Shown here: positions 1 to 6,217 of the stretch, piece after piece | How positions within the stretch are numbered: the first letter of the stretch is position 1 | Layout of the letters: every line of letters starts with the position of its first letter | Assembly: GCA_002315555.1 (NCBI GenBank) | Contig: DCHF01000012.1 | Coordinates: forward strand, 1,220-37,181 | Length of the DNA stretch: 35,962 nt | Direction: 5' to 3' | Source: Lachnospiraceae bacterium UBA1759 | Lineage (GTDB): Bacteria; Bacillota; Clostridia; Lachnospirales; Lachnospiraceae | Notes under the pieces: model-generated | The model's input: only the letters and a program-made list of their open reading frames with translations | What the model was told of the DNA's origin: nothing | Database searches by the model: none | Program-made: the position numbers and the translations under genes

Positions 1-124
1 GGAAGGTAGAGTCAACTCCGCCGGAGAATGCAACTGCCACGCCTCCAAAGGCTTTCAACTGTTGCTTCAATTCATCATATTTTTCTAACTGTTCAACCGT
101 TATTTCGTTTACCGGATACTCCAT
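1..124 (-). CDS. larE: LarE-like ATP-dependent sulfur transferase, N-terminal part (cut by window edge)
   Basis: The first 41 codons are inside the window. After an amphipathic helix rich in Glu, Lys and Gln comes VAVAFSGGVDSTF, a PP-loop ATP-pyrophosphatase signature (SGGVDS). LarE adenylates its pyridinium substrate and donates sulfur while building the nickel-pincer cofactor of lactate racemase. The N-terminal layout (helix, short strand, PP-loop near residue 34) fits LarE better than GuaA, NadE or TilS, but other PP-loop enzymes cannot be excluded from this fragment. The ATG at 124 lies inside the 3' end of tcdA (32-nt overlap), so the two are co-transcribed. It is the last gene visible in the run from the SGNH esterase. 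larB and larC would have to lie outside the window. Confidence 0.7.
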   Translation of the reverse strand, partial: MEYPVNEITVEQLEKYDELKQQLKAFGGVAVAFSGGVDSTF

Positions 125-893
125 GCGAGCTCCTTTCGTATATGTGCGTAAGATCCTTGATTACTTCTCCTGCAATAATCAGTCCTGCAACAGAGGGGAC
201 AAAGGCTGTACTGCCCGGTATGTCCCTGCGGTCCGTACAGTGACGCTTTGTGCCGGGAGGGCAGATACAATGCGAGCGGCAGCTGATTGCCATGTCCTCA
301 ATGGGGCGGATCGGTGGTTCTTCCGAATAGACGACCTTCAATCTCCTGACGCCTCTTTTTTTCAGTTCCCGACGCATCACTCTTGCCAGCGGGTCCACCC
401 GGGTTTTGTAGATATCCGCCACGCAAAATGCCGAAGGATCCAGTTTATTGCCTGCGCCCATAGAACTGATGATGGGAGTGCCTGTTTTCTGACATTGCAG
501 CACCAGCTCAATTTTTGCTGTGACAGTATCAATGGCATCAATGACATAATCGTATTGCTCAAATGGAAAGTCAGAAGCATTCTCGGGAAGAAAGAAGCAT
601 TTATAGATATTTACCTGTGCTGAGGGATTAATCTCTAAAATACGTTCTTTCATAACGTCAGCCTTATATTGACCGACGGTTTTTCTGGTTGCGATGATCT
701 GTCGGTTGATATTTGTCAGGCAGATCTTATCATCGTCGATCAGATCGAAAGCGCCGACACCGCTGCGTGCCAGCGCCTCGCAGACATACCCTCCGACACC
801 ACCAATGCCGAATACCGCAATGCGGCATCCGGCAAGTCGTTCCATTGCGGATTTTCCCAGTAATAATTCCGTTCTTGAAAACTGATTCAGCAT
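93..893 (-). CDS. tcdA: tRNA threonylcarbamoyladenosine dehydratase (ThiF/E1-like)
   Basis: 266 residues, the usual length for TcdA (YgdL/CsdL). The enzyme uses ATP to cyclise t6A37 of ANN-decoding tRNAs to ct6A. A Rossmann glycine-rich loop GIGGVGG lies at residues 29-35, an acidic triple (53-55) precedes NINRQ (61-65) of the E1-like adenylation site, and DAID follows near residue 120. The C-terminal part keeps VYSEEPPIRP and the STAFVPSVAGLIIAGEV block typical of TcdA rather than ThiF or MoeB. A small cysteine-rich stretch (CRSHCICPPG and a further Cys) lies between them and may hold a metal. The start is 3 nt after the HD-protein stop, so it is translationally linked to that gene. In other bacteria TcdA acts with the CsdA/CsdE sulfur-transfer system; no such gene is visible here. 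Confidence 0.92.
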   Translation of the reverse strand: MLNQFSRTELLLGKSAMERLAGCRIAVFGIGGVGGYVCEALARSGVGAFDLIDDDKICLTNINRQIIATRKTVGQYKADVMKERILEINPSAQVNIYKCFFLPENASDFPFEQYDYVIDAIDTVTAKIELVLQCQKTGTPIISSMGAGNKLDPSAFCVADIYKTRVDPLARVMRRELKKRGVRRLKVVYSEEPPIRPIEDMAISCRSHCICPPGTKRHCTDRRDIPGSTAFVPSVAGLIIAGEVIKDLTHIYERSSHGVSGKRNNG

Positions 894-896
894 GTT

Positions 897-1505
897 TTAT
901 TGTCCTTGTTCATCTGCCATTTGATTCGCAATTTCATCCTCACATTCTGCCATTGCCTGCAAGGTCAGTGTCAGCAGTTTTTCCAGTTCCCATCCAAGCT
1001 GAACAGCTCCCCGCTCAATCACTTCTCTGGAGCAGCCTGCCGCAAAGCCTTTGCTCTTATACTTTTTCTTCAGTGATTTCAGTTCCATATCTTTTGCGCT
1101 TTTGGTCGGTCTCATAAGGGCGGCAGCCCAGATAAGCCCTGTCAACTCATCCACGGCAAACAGTACTTTTTCCATTTCCCGTTCCGGTGCGACATCCAAT
1201 GTCACACCGCATTCGATGGTGATACCATATCCATGCGACACCACTGCGTGTATGACATCTTCAGATACACCGCCCTCTCTCAGCAAATCAGGAGCTTTCA
1301 GGCAATGCTCCGCTGGATAGAGTTCAAAATCAATATCATGCAATAATCCAACAATACCCCAATACTCAGCCTCATCACCATGGCCCAGTGTTTCTGCAAA
1401 CCATTTCATAACCGCCTCCACCGTATAAGCGTGCTGAATATGAAACGGATCCTCGTTGTATTTTTTCAGTAAGGTGATAGCCTCATTCCTTGTTATTGTG
1501 TTCAT
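897..1505 (-). CDS. HD-domain phosphohydrolase-like protein
   Basis: 202 residues. An N-terminal helical segment with His22 and His25 is followed by GLLHDID with the diagnostic His56-Asp57 pair and a later SHGYG motif (His91), the metal-ligand pattern of HD phosphohydrolases. This subgroup is small and standalone; its substrate (nucleotide or other phosphoester) is not known. I chose the ATG at 1505 because GGAGG sits 10 nt upstream; an in-frame ATG at 1523 would add six residues and overlap that ribosome binding site. The gene lies 21 nt after the SGNH esterase and 3 nt before tcdA, so it is an operon member. Confidence 0.85.
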   Translation of the reverse strand: MNTITRNEAITLLKKYNEDPFHIQHAYTVEAVMKWFAETLGHGDEAEYWGIVGLLHDIDFELYPAEHCLKAPDLLREGGVSEDVIHAVVSHGYGITIECGVTLDVAPEREMEKVLFAVDELTGLIWAAALMRPTKSAKDMELKSLKKKYKSKGFAAGCSREVIERGAVQLGWELEKLLTLTLQAMAECEDEIANQMADEQGQ

Positions 1506-1526
1506 CCTTTCCGATCCTCCCATCTT

Positions 1527-2153
1527 TTATTCTATTATCTCATCCAATGCCCGATAGATCGCTTTTGCCAGCGCCGCATGTCCCTCTTCGTTCATATGCT
1601 CCTGGTCGATATCGCTGGGGCTTGCATAATCAGAAGCCGCAATCATGTGAATCTTCAATTCTTCGGCCATCTTCCGATATTCGTATCTCAGTTCTCTCGA
1701 AACCTCTACGGATCGTTTGTTGAATTCGGGATCAAATTCCTGCTTCCAGACACTTTCTCCCAAAAATAAAGGAGATACCAGAAGGATCTTATCAGCCGGA
1801 ATGACCGTCAACAGCCTGCGAATACACTGATCCATGCCCTTCGCAATTTGATACGGGCTTAAATTAAAATATGCTTTGCAGTCATTTGTACCCAGCATTA
1901 TGACTGCACCGTCAATAGGGGCGTAGGTTTCCAGGACCGGGGTCAATAGCCTCAAGCCATTCCTGTTCTCTCGATAGGCATCTTCAAAAACCGTGGTTCT
2001 TCCGCAAAGCCCTTCTTCAATCACCCTGACATTCCTTGATGCCAGCTTTTCCTGAAGAATGCTTGTCCAGCGGACACCCCATGGATATCGTTGCTGCGTT
2101 CCCGGAATCAACCCCCATGTATTGGAATCACCATAGCAAAGTAATTGCTTCAT
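1527..2153 (-). CDS. SGNH/GDSL-family arylesterase-like hydrolase
   Basis: 208 residues with the SGNH blocks in order: CYGDSNTWG at the N-terminus (nucleophile Ser10), a glycine block in the middle, LGTNDCK (oxyanion Asn), and a C-terminal DQEHMNEEGH block carrying the catalytic Asp/His. There is no signal peptide, so it is cytoplasmic. CYGDSxTWG is typical of the arylesterase/acyltransferase branch related to the mycobacterial arylesterase, so deacylation of a small ester is the likely reaction; the substrate is unknown. The start at 2153 follows GGCGGTG; an upstream ATG at 2183 would add ten basic residues without a good ribosome binding site. It is the first intact gene behind the attenuator and lipoprotein stump at 2213-2398. 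Confidence 0.88.
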   Translation of the reverse strand: MKQLLCYGDSNTWGLIPGTQQRYPWGVRWTSILQEKLASRNVRVIEEGLCGRTTVFEDAYRENRNGLRLLTPVLETYAPIDGAVIMLGTNDCKAYFNLSPYQIAKGMDQCIRRLLTVIPADKILLVSPLFLGESVWKQEFDPEFNKRSVEVSRELRYEYRKMAEELKIHMIAASDYASPSDIDQEHMNEEGHAALAKAIYRALDEIIE

Positions 2154-2212
2154 AAAATAACACCGCCTTTTCCGTTTCCTCATCAGTACTCAAAGAATTG
2201 CTTTGGCAAATG

Positions 2213-2398
2213 TCATATCGTGGTATTGATCGTACCGCTTTCTTTGATTTCATCTACAGTTCTATAAACAGTCTTTTCTGCTGAAGAAGCGTTCTGTGTT
2301 TCATTTGCAGTCTGTTTTGTTCCGCAGCCGGCAAGGGCGGTGATTGCAAGTGTTAATCCAAGGAGAGCTGCTCCTGCTCGTTTCAAATACTTTTTCAT
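2213..2398 (-). pseudogene. Truncated amino-acid ABC transporter substrate-binding lipoprotein (5' stump only)
   Basis: The 61 codons read as a lipoprotein signal peptide with basic start, hydrophobic core and lipobox LAGC (Cys25), a low-complexity linker, then TVDEIKESGTIN. That last segment matches the first strand of polar-amino-acid/cystine-binding proteins, which continue with about 200 more residues. Here the frame stops five codons later and nothing resembling the rest, a permease or an ATPase follows before the SGNH gene, 59 nt on. The start has a good site (AGAGGAAA). I read this as a deletion remnant: promoter, leader, ribosome binding site and signal peptide are kept and the ligand-binding body is lost. 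It could still produce a short membrane lipopeptide. Confidence 0.75.
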
Positions 2399-2461
2399 AA
2401 TAATTTCCTCTTTTCGAATTAATCTATGTTCGGTCTACACCGATGGATGGAATCTGAGCAC

Positions 2462-2688
2462 AAAAAAACCGGGACTTCAATAAGCTCCCGGGCAAATGGC
2501 ATTTATCACATTTCAGCTCAACCGCGAAATGTTATACATCGGTGCAACATAAAGCAGACGAATGCACCTGGCCATGTGGATATGCCCGGGAGAACAACAT
2601 TCGACTACAACACATGATGACTTCATAAGAAGTATTTGTTCTATACATCGCATTCCTCTCCTTTCCGGATCGGTTGTTCAAATTCGAT
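2462..2688 (-). promoter_or_regulatory. 5' leader with attenuator: mutually exclusive antiterminator and terminator stems
   Basis: Between the minus promoter and the lipoprotein stump, the transcript holds a perfect 10-bp long-range stem (2583-2592 with 2485-2494), a 5-bp continuation (2571-2575 with 2496-2500), and two enclosed hairpins (2541-2546 with 2563-2568; 2508-2514 with 2526-2532). The 3' strand of the long-range stem is also the 5' arm of an intrinsic terminator at 2469-2491 followed by seven U. The two stems cannot coexist, so the long-range stem is an antiterminator. I see no T-box sequence, S-box core or other aptamer consensus I know. Short overlapping ORFs with tandem Cys codons cross the 5' strand, which points to ribosome-controlled attenuation rather than an aptamer, although a metabolite-binding RNA is not excluded. 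Confidence 0.65.
2532..2648 (-). CDS. Putative cysteine-rich leader peptide (38 codons)
   Basis: This ORF is below usual length cut-offs. It starts at ATG 2648 with AAGGAG nine nt upstream, the best-placed start in the leader. It has two tandem Cys-Cys codon pairs, at codons 13-14 and 34-35. A ribosome paused at the first pair would leave the antiterminator strand 2583-2592 free, giving read-through when Cys-tRNA is scarce, the expected sense for a cystine-uptake gene. A second ORF from ATG 2653 to 2513 (46 codons, five Cys including a pair at 19-20) shares the ribosome binding site, but the spacing is only four nt and a pause at its Cys pair would cover the antiterminator strand. Which frame is translated cannot be settled here. 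Confidence 0.45.
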   Translation of the reverse strand: MYRTNTSYEVIMCCSRMLFSRAYPHGQVHSSALCCTDV

Positions 2689-2694
2689 GGTGCT

Positions 2695-2727
2695 ATCATA
2701 TCCCTACTTTCCTACCACGTCAATAGG
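2695..2727 (-). promoter_or_regulatory. SigA-type promoter with overlapping Rrf2-type operator
   Basis: On the minus strand TTGACG (2718-2723) and TATGAT (2695-2700) are separated by exactly 17 nt, a strong sigma-A promoter reading into the attenuated leader. An inverted repeat CCTA-N9-TAGG (2711-2727) covers the -35. CCTA/TAGG half-sites resemble those of Gram-positive CymR/IscR-type Rrf2 repressors, and such a gene starts divergently 76 nt away, so repression by it is the simplest reading. Confidence 0.7.
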
Positions 2728-2751
2728 TAAATTGGAATTATTTTAATTTTC

Positions 2752-2784
2752 TTGATTTACCCTATTACCCCGCGGTAGAATAGG
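2752..2784 (+). promoter_or_regulatory. Promoter and probable autoregulatory operator of the Rrf2 gene
   Basis: TTGATT (2752-2757) and TAGAAT (2776-2781) with an 18-nt spacer form a plausible promoter for the plus-strand Rrf2 gene. An imperfect inverted repeat, CCTATT (2761-2766) and AATAGG (2779-2784) with an inner TACC/GGTA pair, overlaps the -10. Its CCTA/TAGG half-sites are the same as in the divergent operator at 2711-2727, which suggests one regulator controls both directions. Confidence 0.55.
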
Positions 2785-2802
2785 CAAGAGGAGGTGCTTA
2801 GC

Positions 2803-3210
2803 ATGATTTCAACCAAAGGAAGATATGCGATTCGATTTATGATAGATCTGGCGGAACAGCCGGAGGGTTTCCCGGTTCCCCTTGAAGACATCGCTATACG
2901 GCAGGAAATATCAAAAAAGTATCTGGAGACAGTTGTTAATCTCCTTGTAAAGGCAAAACTGGTCAAAGGATCCAGCGGAAAAGGAGGCGGATATCGTCTG
3001 CTGCGTAAGCCTTCGGAATATACGGTTGGCGAAATATTAAAGATCACTGAAGGCACGTTGGCTACTGTCGCCTGTTTGGATGAGGATGCGGATACCTGCC
3101 CAAGAGAAAAATGCTGCAAGACGTTGCCGATGTGGAAAAAATACGATTTGATGGTTCATGAGTTCTTCTATAACATCACCATTGAAGATCTTGTGAATGG
3201 GAAAATATAA
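2803..3210 (+). CDS. Rrf2-family transcriptional regulator (CymR/IscR-like)
   Basis: 135 residues, the normal length for the family. The N-terminal winged helix begins ISTKGRYAIR and carries KYLETVVNLL in the recognition region and a wing rich in glycine and lysine (GKGGGYRL, about 59-66). C-terminal cysteines at 91, 99, 104 and 105 are spaced much like the 2Fe-2S ligands of IscR (CX7CX4C here against CX5CX5C), so an Fe-S sensor is possible; CymR itself lacks these. The ATG at 2803 follows AGGAGG by eight nt; a GTG at 2794 overlaps that site and is rejected. The gene is divergent from the leader and stump at 2213-2700, whose promoter has a matching operator, so control of cysteine or Fe-S-related sulfur uptake is the likely role. 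It ends in the shared terminator at 3234-3267. Confidence 0.9.
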   Translation: MISTKGRYAIRFMIDLAEQPEGFPVPLEDIAIRQEISKKYLETVVNLLVKAKLVKGSSGKGGGYRLLRKPSEYTVGEILKITEGTLATVACLDEDADTCPREKCCKTLPMWKKYDLMVHEFFYNITIEDLVNGKI

Positions 3211-3233
3211 AAAAAGAAAACTCAAACTGTTTT

Positions 3234-3267
3234 ACACCGGCCTGCCTTTTGGCAGGGCGGTGTTTTT
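3234..3267. terminator. Intrinsic terminator between convergent genes
   Basis: The stem CACCGGCCTGCC / GGCAGGGCGGTG around a TTTT loop is followed by TTTTT on the plus strand, a strong terminator for the Rrf2 gene. On the minus strand the same stem is followed by a weaker T-rich stretch and probably also ends the RACo-like gene that stops at 3292. Confidence 0.85.
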
Positions 3268-3291
3268 ATTTTGTGTCGCGGTATTCGCACC

Positions 3292-4767
3292 TCACTCAAA
3301 ATCCATACATTCAATAAACTGCTCATTGAACACCGGGTCTCCGCCCAGATCCACATGCCTGCTGATCGCCGCGATCCGCCGGGACTCCTCCTTCTTTTCT
3401 TCCGAAAGGAGGATCATTTCCGCGCCGTGAAGCGCCGCGTTTCCGATCACCTTTGCCTTCGGCAGGAGTTCCTTCGGGAACAGGCCGATCGCCGCTGCCG
3501 ATCTCACATCTAAATGGCTGCCAAATCCGCCCGCAATGTAAAATTCGTCTACTTCTTCCACCAATGTGCCGGAAGCCGCTAAAACCGTCAAAATTCCCGC
3601 ACAGACGGCCGCTTTCGCAAGCTGTACATTCCGTATGTCTTTTTGTGTTAAATAAACGGCATCCGTGAGACGTGCTTCCTCTTCCATATAGCCGGACTCA
3701 TCCATGTCGCCGCGCGCAAGAAGAGCCGCGACCGCGTCCACAAGACCGGAGCCGCATATGCCGCGCGCGTCCCTTCCGCCGATCACGCTCATCTTCAGCT
3801 GACCGTCTTCCACCGTCACCTTTTCGATGGCACCCGGCACTCCCGCACATCCGCACGCAATGCCCGCGCCTTCAAACGCCGGCCCCGCCGCCGTCGATGA
3901 AACATACAGCGTTCCGTTCTTTAAAAGCGCGATCTCTCCGTTCGTTCCGACATCGCAGAGAAGCCGCACCGCCCCGTTCTCCATGCTTTCGCACATTCCG
4001 CTTGCAAGTACCGCGCAGGTGATATCCGCGCCGACGAACGCATGCATGCATTCGGGAAGATATATCGGAATGTCCCAAAGCGCAGCGGTTTCGTCAAACA
4101 GATGATCCGCCTGAAACGGATAAGCGCTGAGTGATCCTGTACCGCGTCCGGTGAGAAGATACAGCATCGTCGTGTTTCCGGTGATCACACCGCGTGAAAT
4201 GCGGCCGGCATAGCCCGAAAGCGCCATTTGTTTTTCGATGCCCTCGCGGATCATTCCGGTCAGTGTTCCCGGCCGGTCTCCGTTTGATCCCCGCTCACAC
4301 ATGTCATGGCTGATCCGGCCCATGACATCGGCTGCGACAGCCGTCTGCGGATTCAAAAAGCCCGCGGCATAGACCGGTGTACCGTCCGAATAGATCCGAA
4401 GCGCGACGGTCGTGGTTCCGATGTCAATGGCACAGGTGATCTCGCATTTTCCCTTGCTTTCACCGGAAACGTTTTCTGCCGGTGAAGCGCCTTCCACCAC
4501 GATCTCCTCCGGGTCTTCCAGCCATACCGAGGCATCACCGAGTACATGGGTCCTGCAGGAAAGCCGCGCACCCGCGCGGATCTCCGCGATGTCCGGTTCC
4601 GAAAGCGCACCTTCCGCACGGATCACACAGTTACCGCACCGTCCGTGCCCGCCGCAGGGATGCGGATAACGGATCCCGTTCTCCGTCAAAAGGTCCATGA
4701 CCTTCCTGCTGCCCGTAAACGAAAGCTCTGTTCTTTTTTCTCCCTGATAAACGGTCAGTACCGACAT
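3292..4767 (-). CDS. RACo/RamA-like 2Fe-2S and ASKHA-domain corrinoid-protein activator
   Basis: 491 residues. An N-terminal 2Fe-2S ferredoxin-like domain has Cys38, 44, 47 and 71 (CX5CX2CX23C). An actin-like ASKHA ATPase follows with DIGTTT at 115-120, VGADITCAVLASG in the middle, CDVGTNGEIAL, and a C-terminal FYIAGGFGSHLD block. Proteins of this build (DUF4445) reduce Co(II) corrinoid proteins to Co(I) using ATP, restarting methyltransferases of acetogenic and demethylating pathways. At 491 residues it is shorter than RACo (about 630) and lacks the linker region. No methyltransferase or corrinoid protein lies nearby, so its partner is elsewhere. The start at 4767 follows GAGGTGAT; the longer frame to 4854 would run through the terminator at 4798-4838. 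Confidence 0.85.
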   Translation of the reverse strand: MSVLTVYQGEKRTELSFTGSRKVMDLLTENGIRYPHPCGGHGRCGNCVIRAEGALSEPDIAEIRAGARLSCRTHVLGDASVWLEDPEEIVVEGASPAENVSGESKGKCEITCAIDIGTTTVALRIYSDGTPVYAAGFLNPQTAVAADVMGRISHDMCERGSNGDRPGTLTGMIREGIEKQMALSGYAGRISRGVITGNTTMLYLLTGRGTGSLSAYPFQADHLFDETAALWDIPIYLPECMHAFVGADITCAVLASGMCESMENGAVRLLCDVGTNGEIALLKNGTLYVSSTAAGPAFEGAGIACGCAGVPGAIEKVTVEDGQLKMSVIGGRDARGICGSGLVDAVAALLARGDMDESGYMEEEARLTDAVYLTQKDIRNVQLAKAAVCAGILTVLAASGTLVEEVDEFYIAGGFGSHLDVRSAAAIGLFPKELLPKAKVIGNAALHGAEMILLSEEKKEESRRIAAISRHVDLGGDPVFNEQFIECMDFE

Positions 4768-4797
4768 CTTCCGATCACCTCTTAAAATCCGGTCTTT

Positions 4798-4838
4798 TAA
4801 AAACGATCCGGAAGAAATTCTTCGCTTCCTCCGGATCG
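4798..4838 (-). terminator. Terminator after the sigma/anti-sigma pair
   Basis: The minus strand reads a 9-bp stem CGATCCGGA / TCCGGATCG with a 17-nt loop followed by TTTTT. It separates the regulator pair from the RACo-like gene, which therefore needs its own promoter or read-through. Confidence 0.8.
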
Positions 4839-4846
4839 TATACGTT

Positions 4847-5551
4847 TTATTCACTCATGACATCAATGTCAAAATCTCCCGAGCTTCCGTCATCAAACAC
4901 ACCGCGTACATGATACGAGGCGGTCTTGCCGATGGAAAGCGTCAGCTCCGGAACGGTTTCATCCGCTTCATCGGAACGCTCGAACCGGAATTTCAGCACA
5001 TCGTCCGTTTCTTCAAGGAGTTCCATCGATGAAAAGGACACGCAGTAAAGCATTTCGGGGTCCTCAAGCTCGATGGTCAGAAGCTCCTCATCCGTAAGTC
5101 CCGTGAAGCGGAACGTGCATTCCCGGATACCGTCCGAGGTATATGCCGAATAATCCATTACCGTGTAGGTTCCGGACACTTCTTCCGCAATGTTTTCGAC
5201 TGCACCGTCCATGTCCCCGAGATCCGCGGGGGCCATTTCTTCGCCGGCCACGGCATCACCTTCAGCCATTTCACACATCGTCTCTTCGACGATCTCAGCG
5301 TCCTTCATCGCGGCCGCCGTTGTCTCCGCTGCCGAAAAGCCATTTGCCACTGCCATGTAATCGGCGGTTTCGCTGCTCTTCGCCCCGAAATGTGTGACGG
5401 AATAGATCGTACCTGCTGCAAGAAGCAGGGTCACCGTCGCCGCCATCGGCAGAACGACCTTCCACGCGGGAACCCGCTTTTTCGGGACGGCTTCCAGTAT
5501 GTATTTTTCATCCACATCGCCAATGATGCGTGCCAGTTCTTCCGATGTCAT
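4847..5551 (-). CDS. Membrane-bound partner of ECF sigma factor (probable anti-sigma factor)
   Basis: 234 residues. A short cytoplasmic N-terminus (1-30) of the sigma-binding type is followed by one membrane helix (about 32-52), an acidic Ala/Glu/Met-rich linker (about 60-125) and a beta-rich extracytoplasmic domain without a family signature I know. The start overlaps the sigma stop by four nt (ATGA), and single-helix proteins in this position are nearly always anti-sigma factors. There is no His-Cys zinc motif, so it is not a ZAS-type anti-sigma. The outer domain is probably the sensor; its signal is unknown. The transcript ends in the terminator at 4798-4838. Confidence 0.75.
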   Translation of the reverse strand: MTSEELARIIGDVDEKYILEAVPKKRVPAWKVVLPMAATVTLLLAAGTIYSVTHFGAKSSETADYMAVANGFSAAETTAAAMKDAEIVEETMCEMAEGDAVAGEEMAPADLGDMDGAVENIAEEVSGTYTVMDYSAYTSDGIRECTFRFTGLTDEELLTIELEDPEMLYCVSFSSMELLEETDDVLKFRFERSDEADETVPELTLSIGKTASYHVRGVFDDGSSGDFDIDVMSE

Positions 5552-6108
5552 AACGAAATGCCCTCCTTCTCCAGATAGTCCTTCAGTCGATTTCTTGTTC
5601 GGAATAAAAGAGACTTTACATTATTCACCGTGTAACCGTTCAGCTTCGCGATCTCCTCAACGGAATAGAAATACCAGTACCGCTGCATGAACACGATGCG
5701 GTATTTTTCGGACAGGCCCGCGAGGAAGCTGTCGATCATCTCCTTAAGAAGCTTCGCTTCCACCTCTTCCTCAACCGTCTGCGGTGCGGAAAGGATCTCC
5801 TGAAGCTCATCGAGAAGCGCGTTTGTTTCACCGTTTCCGCGCTTTTTCGCATTGTTCTCCTGAAGACGGTTCAGGGACAGATTGCGCGCGATCTTACCAA
5901 GAAACGCCTTTAAGGAAACCGGCCGCGTGGGCGGGATGGCATTCCAGGCGTGGATCCAGGTATCATTGACGCATTCTTCCGTATCCTCAAGGTTTCGAAG
6001 CACGTTATAGGAGATCGTGTGACAGTAGTTTCCGTACTTTGTCACCGATTCCGATATAGCCTCCTCGTTCCGCTCGAAATAGAGGGAAACGATCTTCTCA
6101 TCTTCCAC
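5548..6108 (-). CDS. RNA polymerase ECF-type sigma-70 factor
   Basis: 186 residues. Region 2 (about 10-80) contains the NLEDTEECVNDTWIHAWN segment that binds core and the -10 element; region 4 (about 125-178) contains SEKYRIVFMQRYWYFYSVEEIA and the helix-turn-helix NGYTVNNVKSLLFRTRNRLK. Regions 1 and 3 are absent, which defines an ECF factor. The start is GTG at 6108 with AAGGAT eight nt upstream; no ATG fits. It is followed by its four-nt-overlapping membrane partner, so it is probably held inactive at the membrane until a cell-envelope signal arrives. A possible self-regulated promoter lies at 6135-6168. Confidence 0.92.
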   Translation of the reverse strand: MEDEKIVSLYFERNEEAISESVTKYGNYCHTISYNVLRNLEDTEECVNDTWIHAWNAIPPTRPVSLKAFLGKIARNLSLNRLQENNAKKRGNGETNALLDELQEILSAPQTVEEEVEAKLLKEMIDSFLAGLSEKYRIVFMQRYWYFYSVEEIAKLNGYTVNNVKSLLFRTRNRLKDYLEKEGISL

Positions 6109-6134
6109 GTCGTGATCCTTTCTCAGTCTCTACT

Positions 6135-6168
6135 GTATCGGACAGAACAGAGACCGCACGGGTTGCAA
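6135..6168 (-). promoter_or_regulatory. Candidate ECF-type autoregulatory promoter
   Basis: On the minus strand TTGCAACC (6161-6168) lies 17 nt from GTCCGATAC (6135-6143), followed by a short leader to the GTG at 6108. An AAC-containing -35 and a GTC-containing -10 are typical of ECF promoters, and self-activation is common for such sigma factors. There is no convincing sigma-A promoter here. This is pattern matching only. Confidence 0.4.
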
Positions 6169-6217
6169 ATAAAACGATAAAAAAACGTTTTTCGGATGTG
6201 TACTCAAAATGCCAAGA

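Noticed and set aside
2462..2592. SAM (S-box), T-box, lysine, TPP or cobalamin riboswitch
   Set aside because: The long-range stem invites this reading, but the GGGUGGNACCGCG T-box sequence and the conserved cores of the other classes are absent on either strand. A leader-peptide attenuator explains the Cys codons better.
4768..4854. N-terminal extension of the RACo-like protein to 4854
   Set aside because: The extension is basic and unlike the family and would require translation of a terminator stem; the ATG at 4767 has a good ribosome site.
6170..6217. Terminator after the glycerate kinase (AAAAACGTTTTTTT)
   Set aside because: The repeat has no loop and the stem would be only A-T pairs; not a credible intrinsic terminator.
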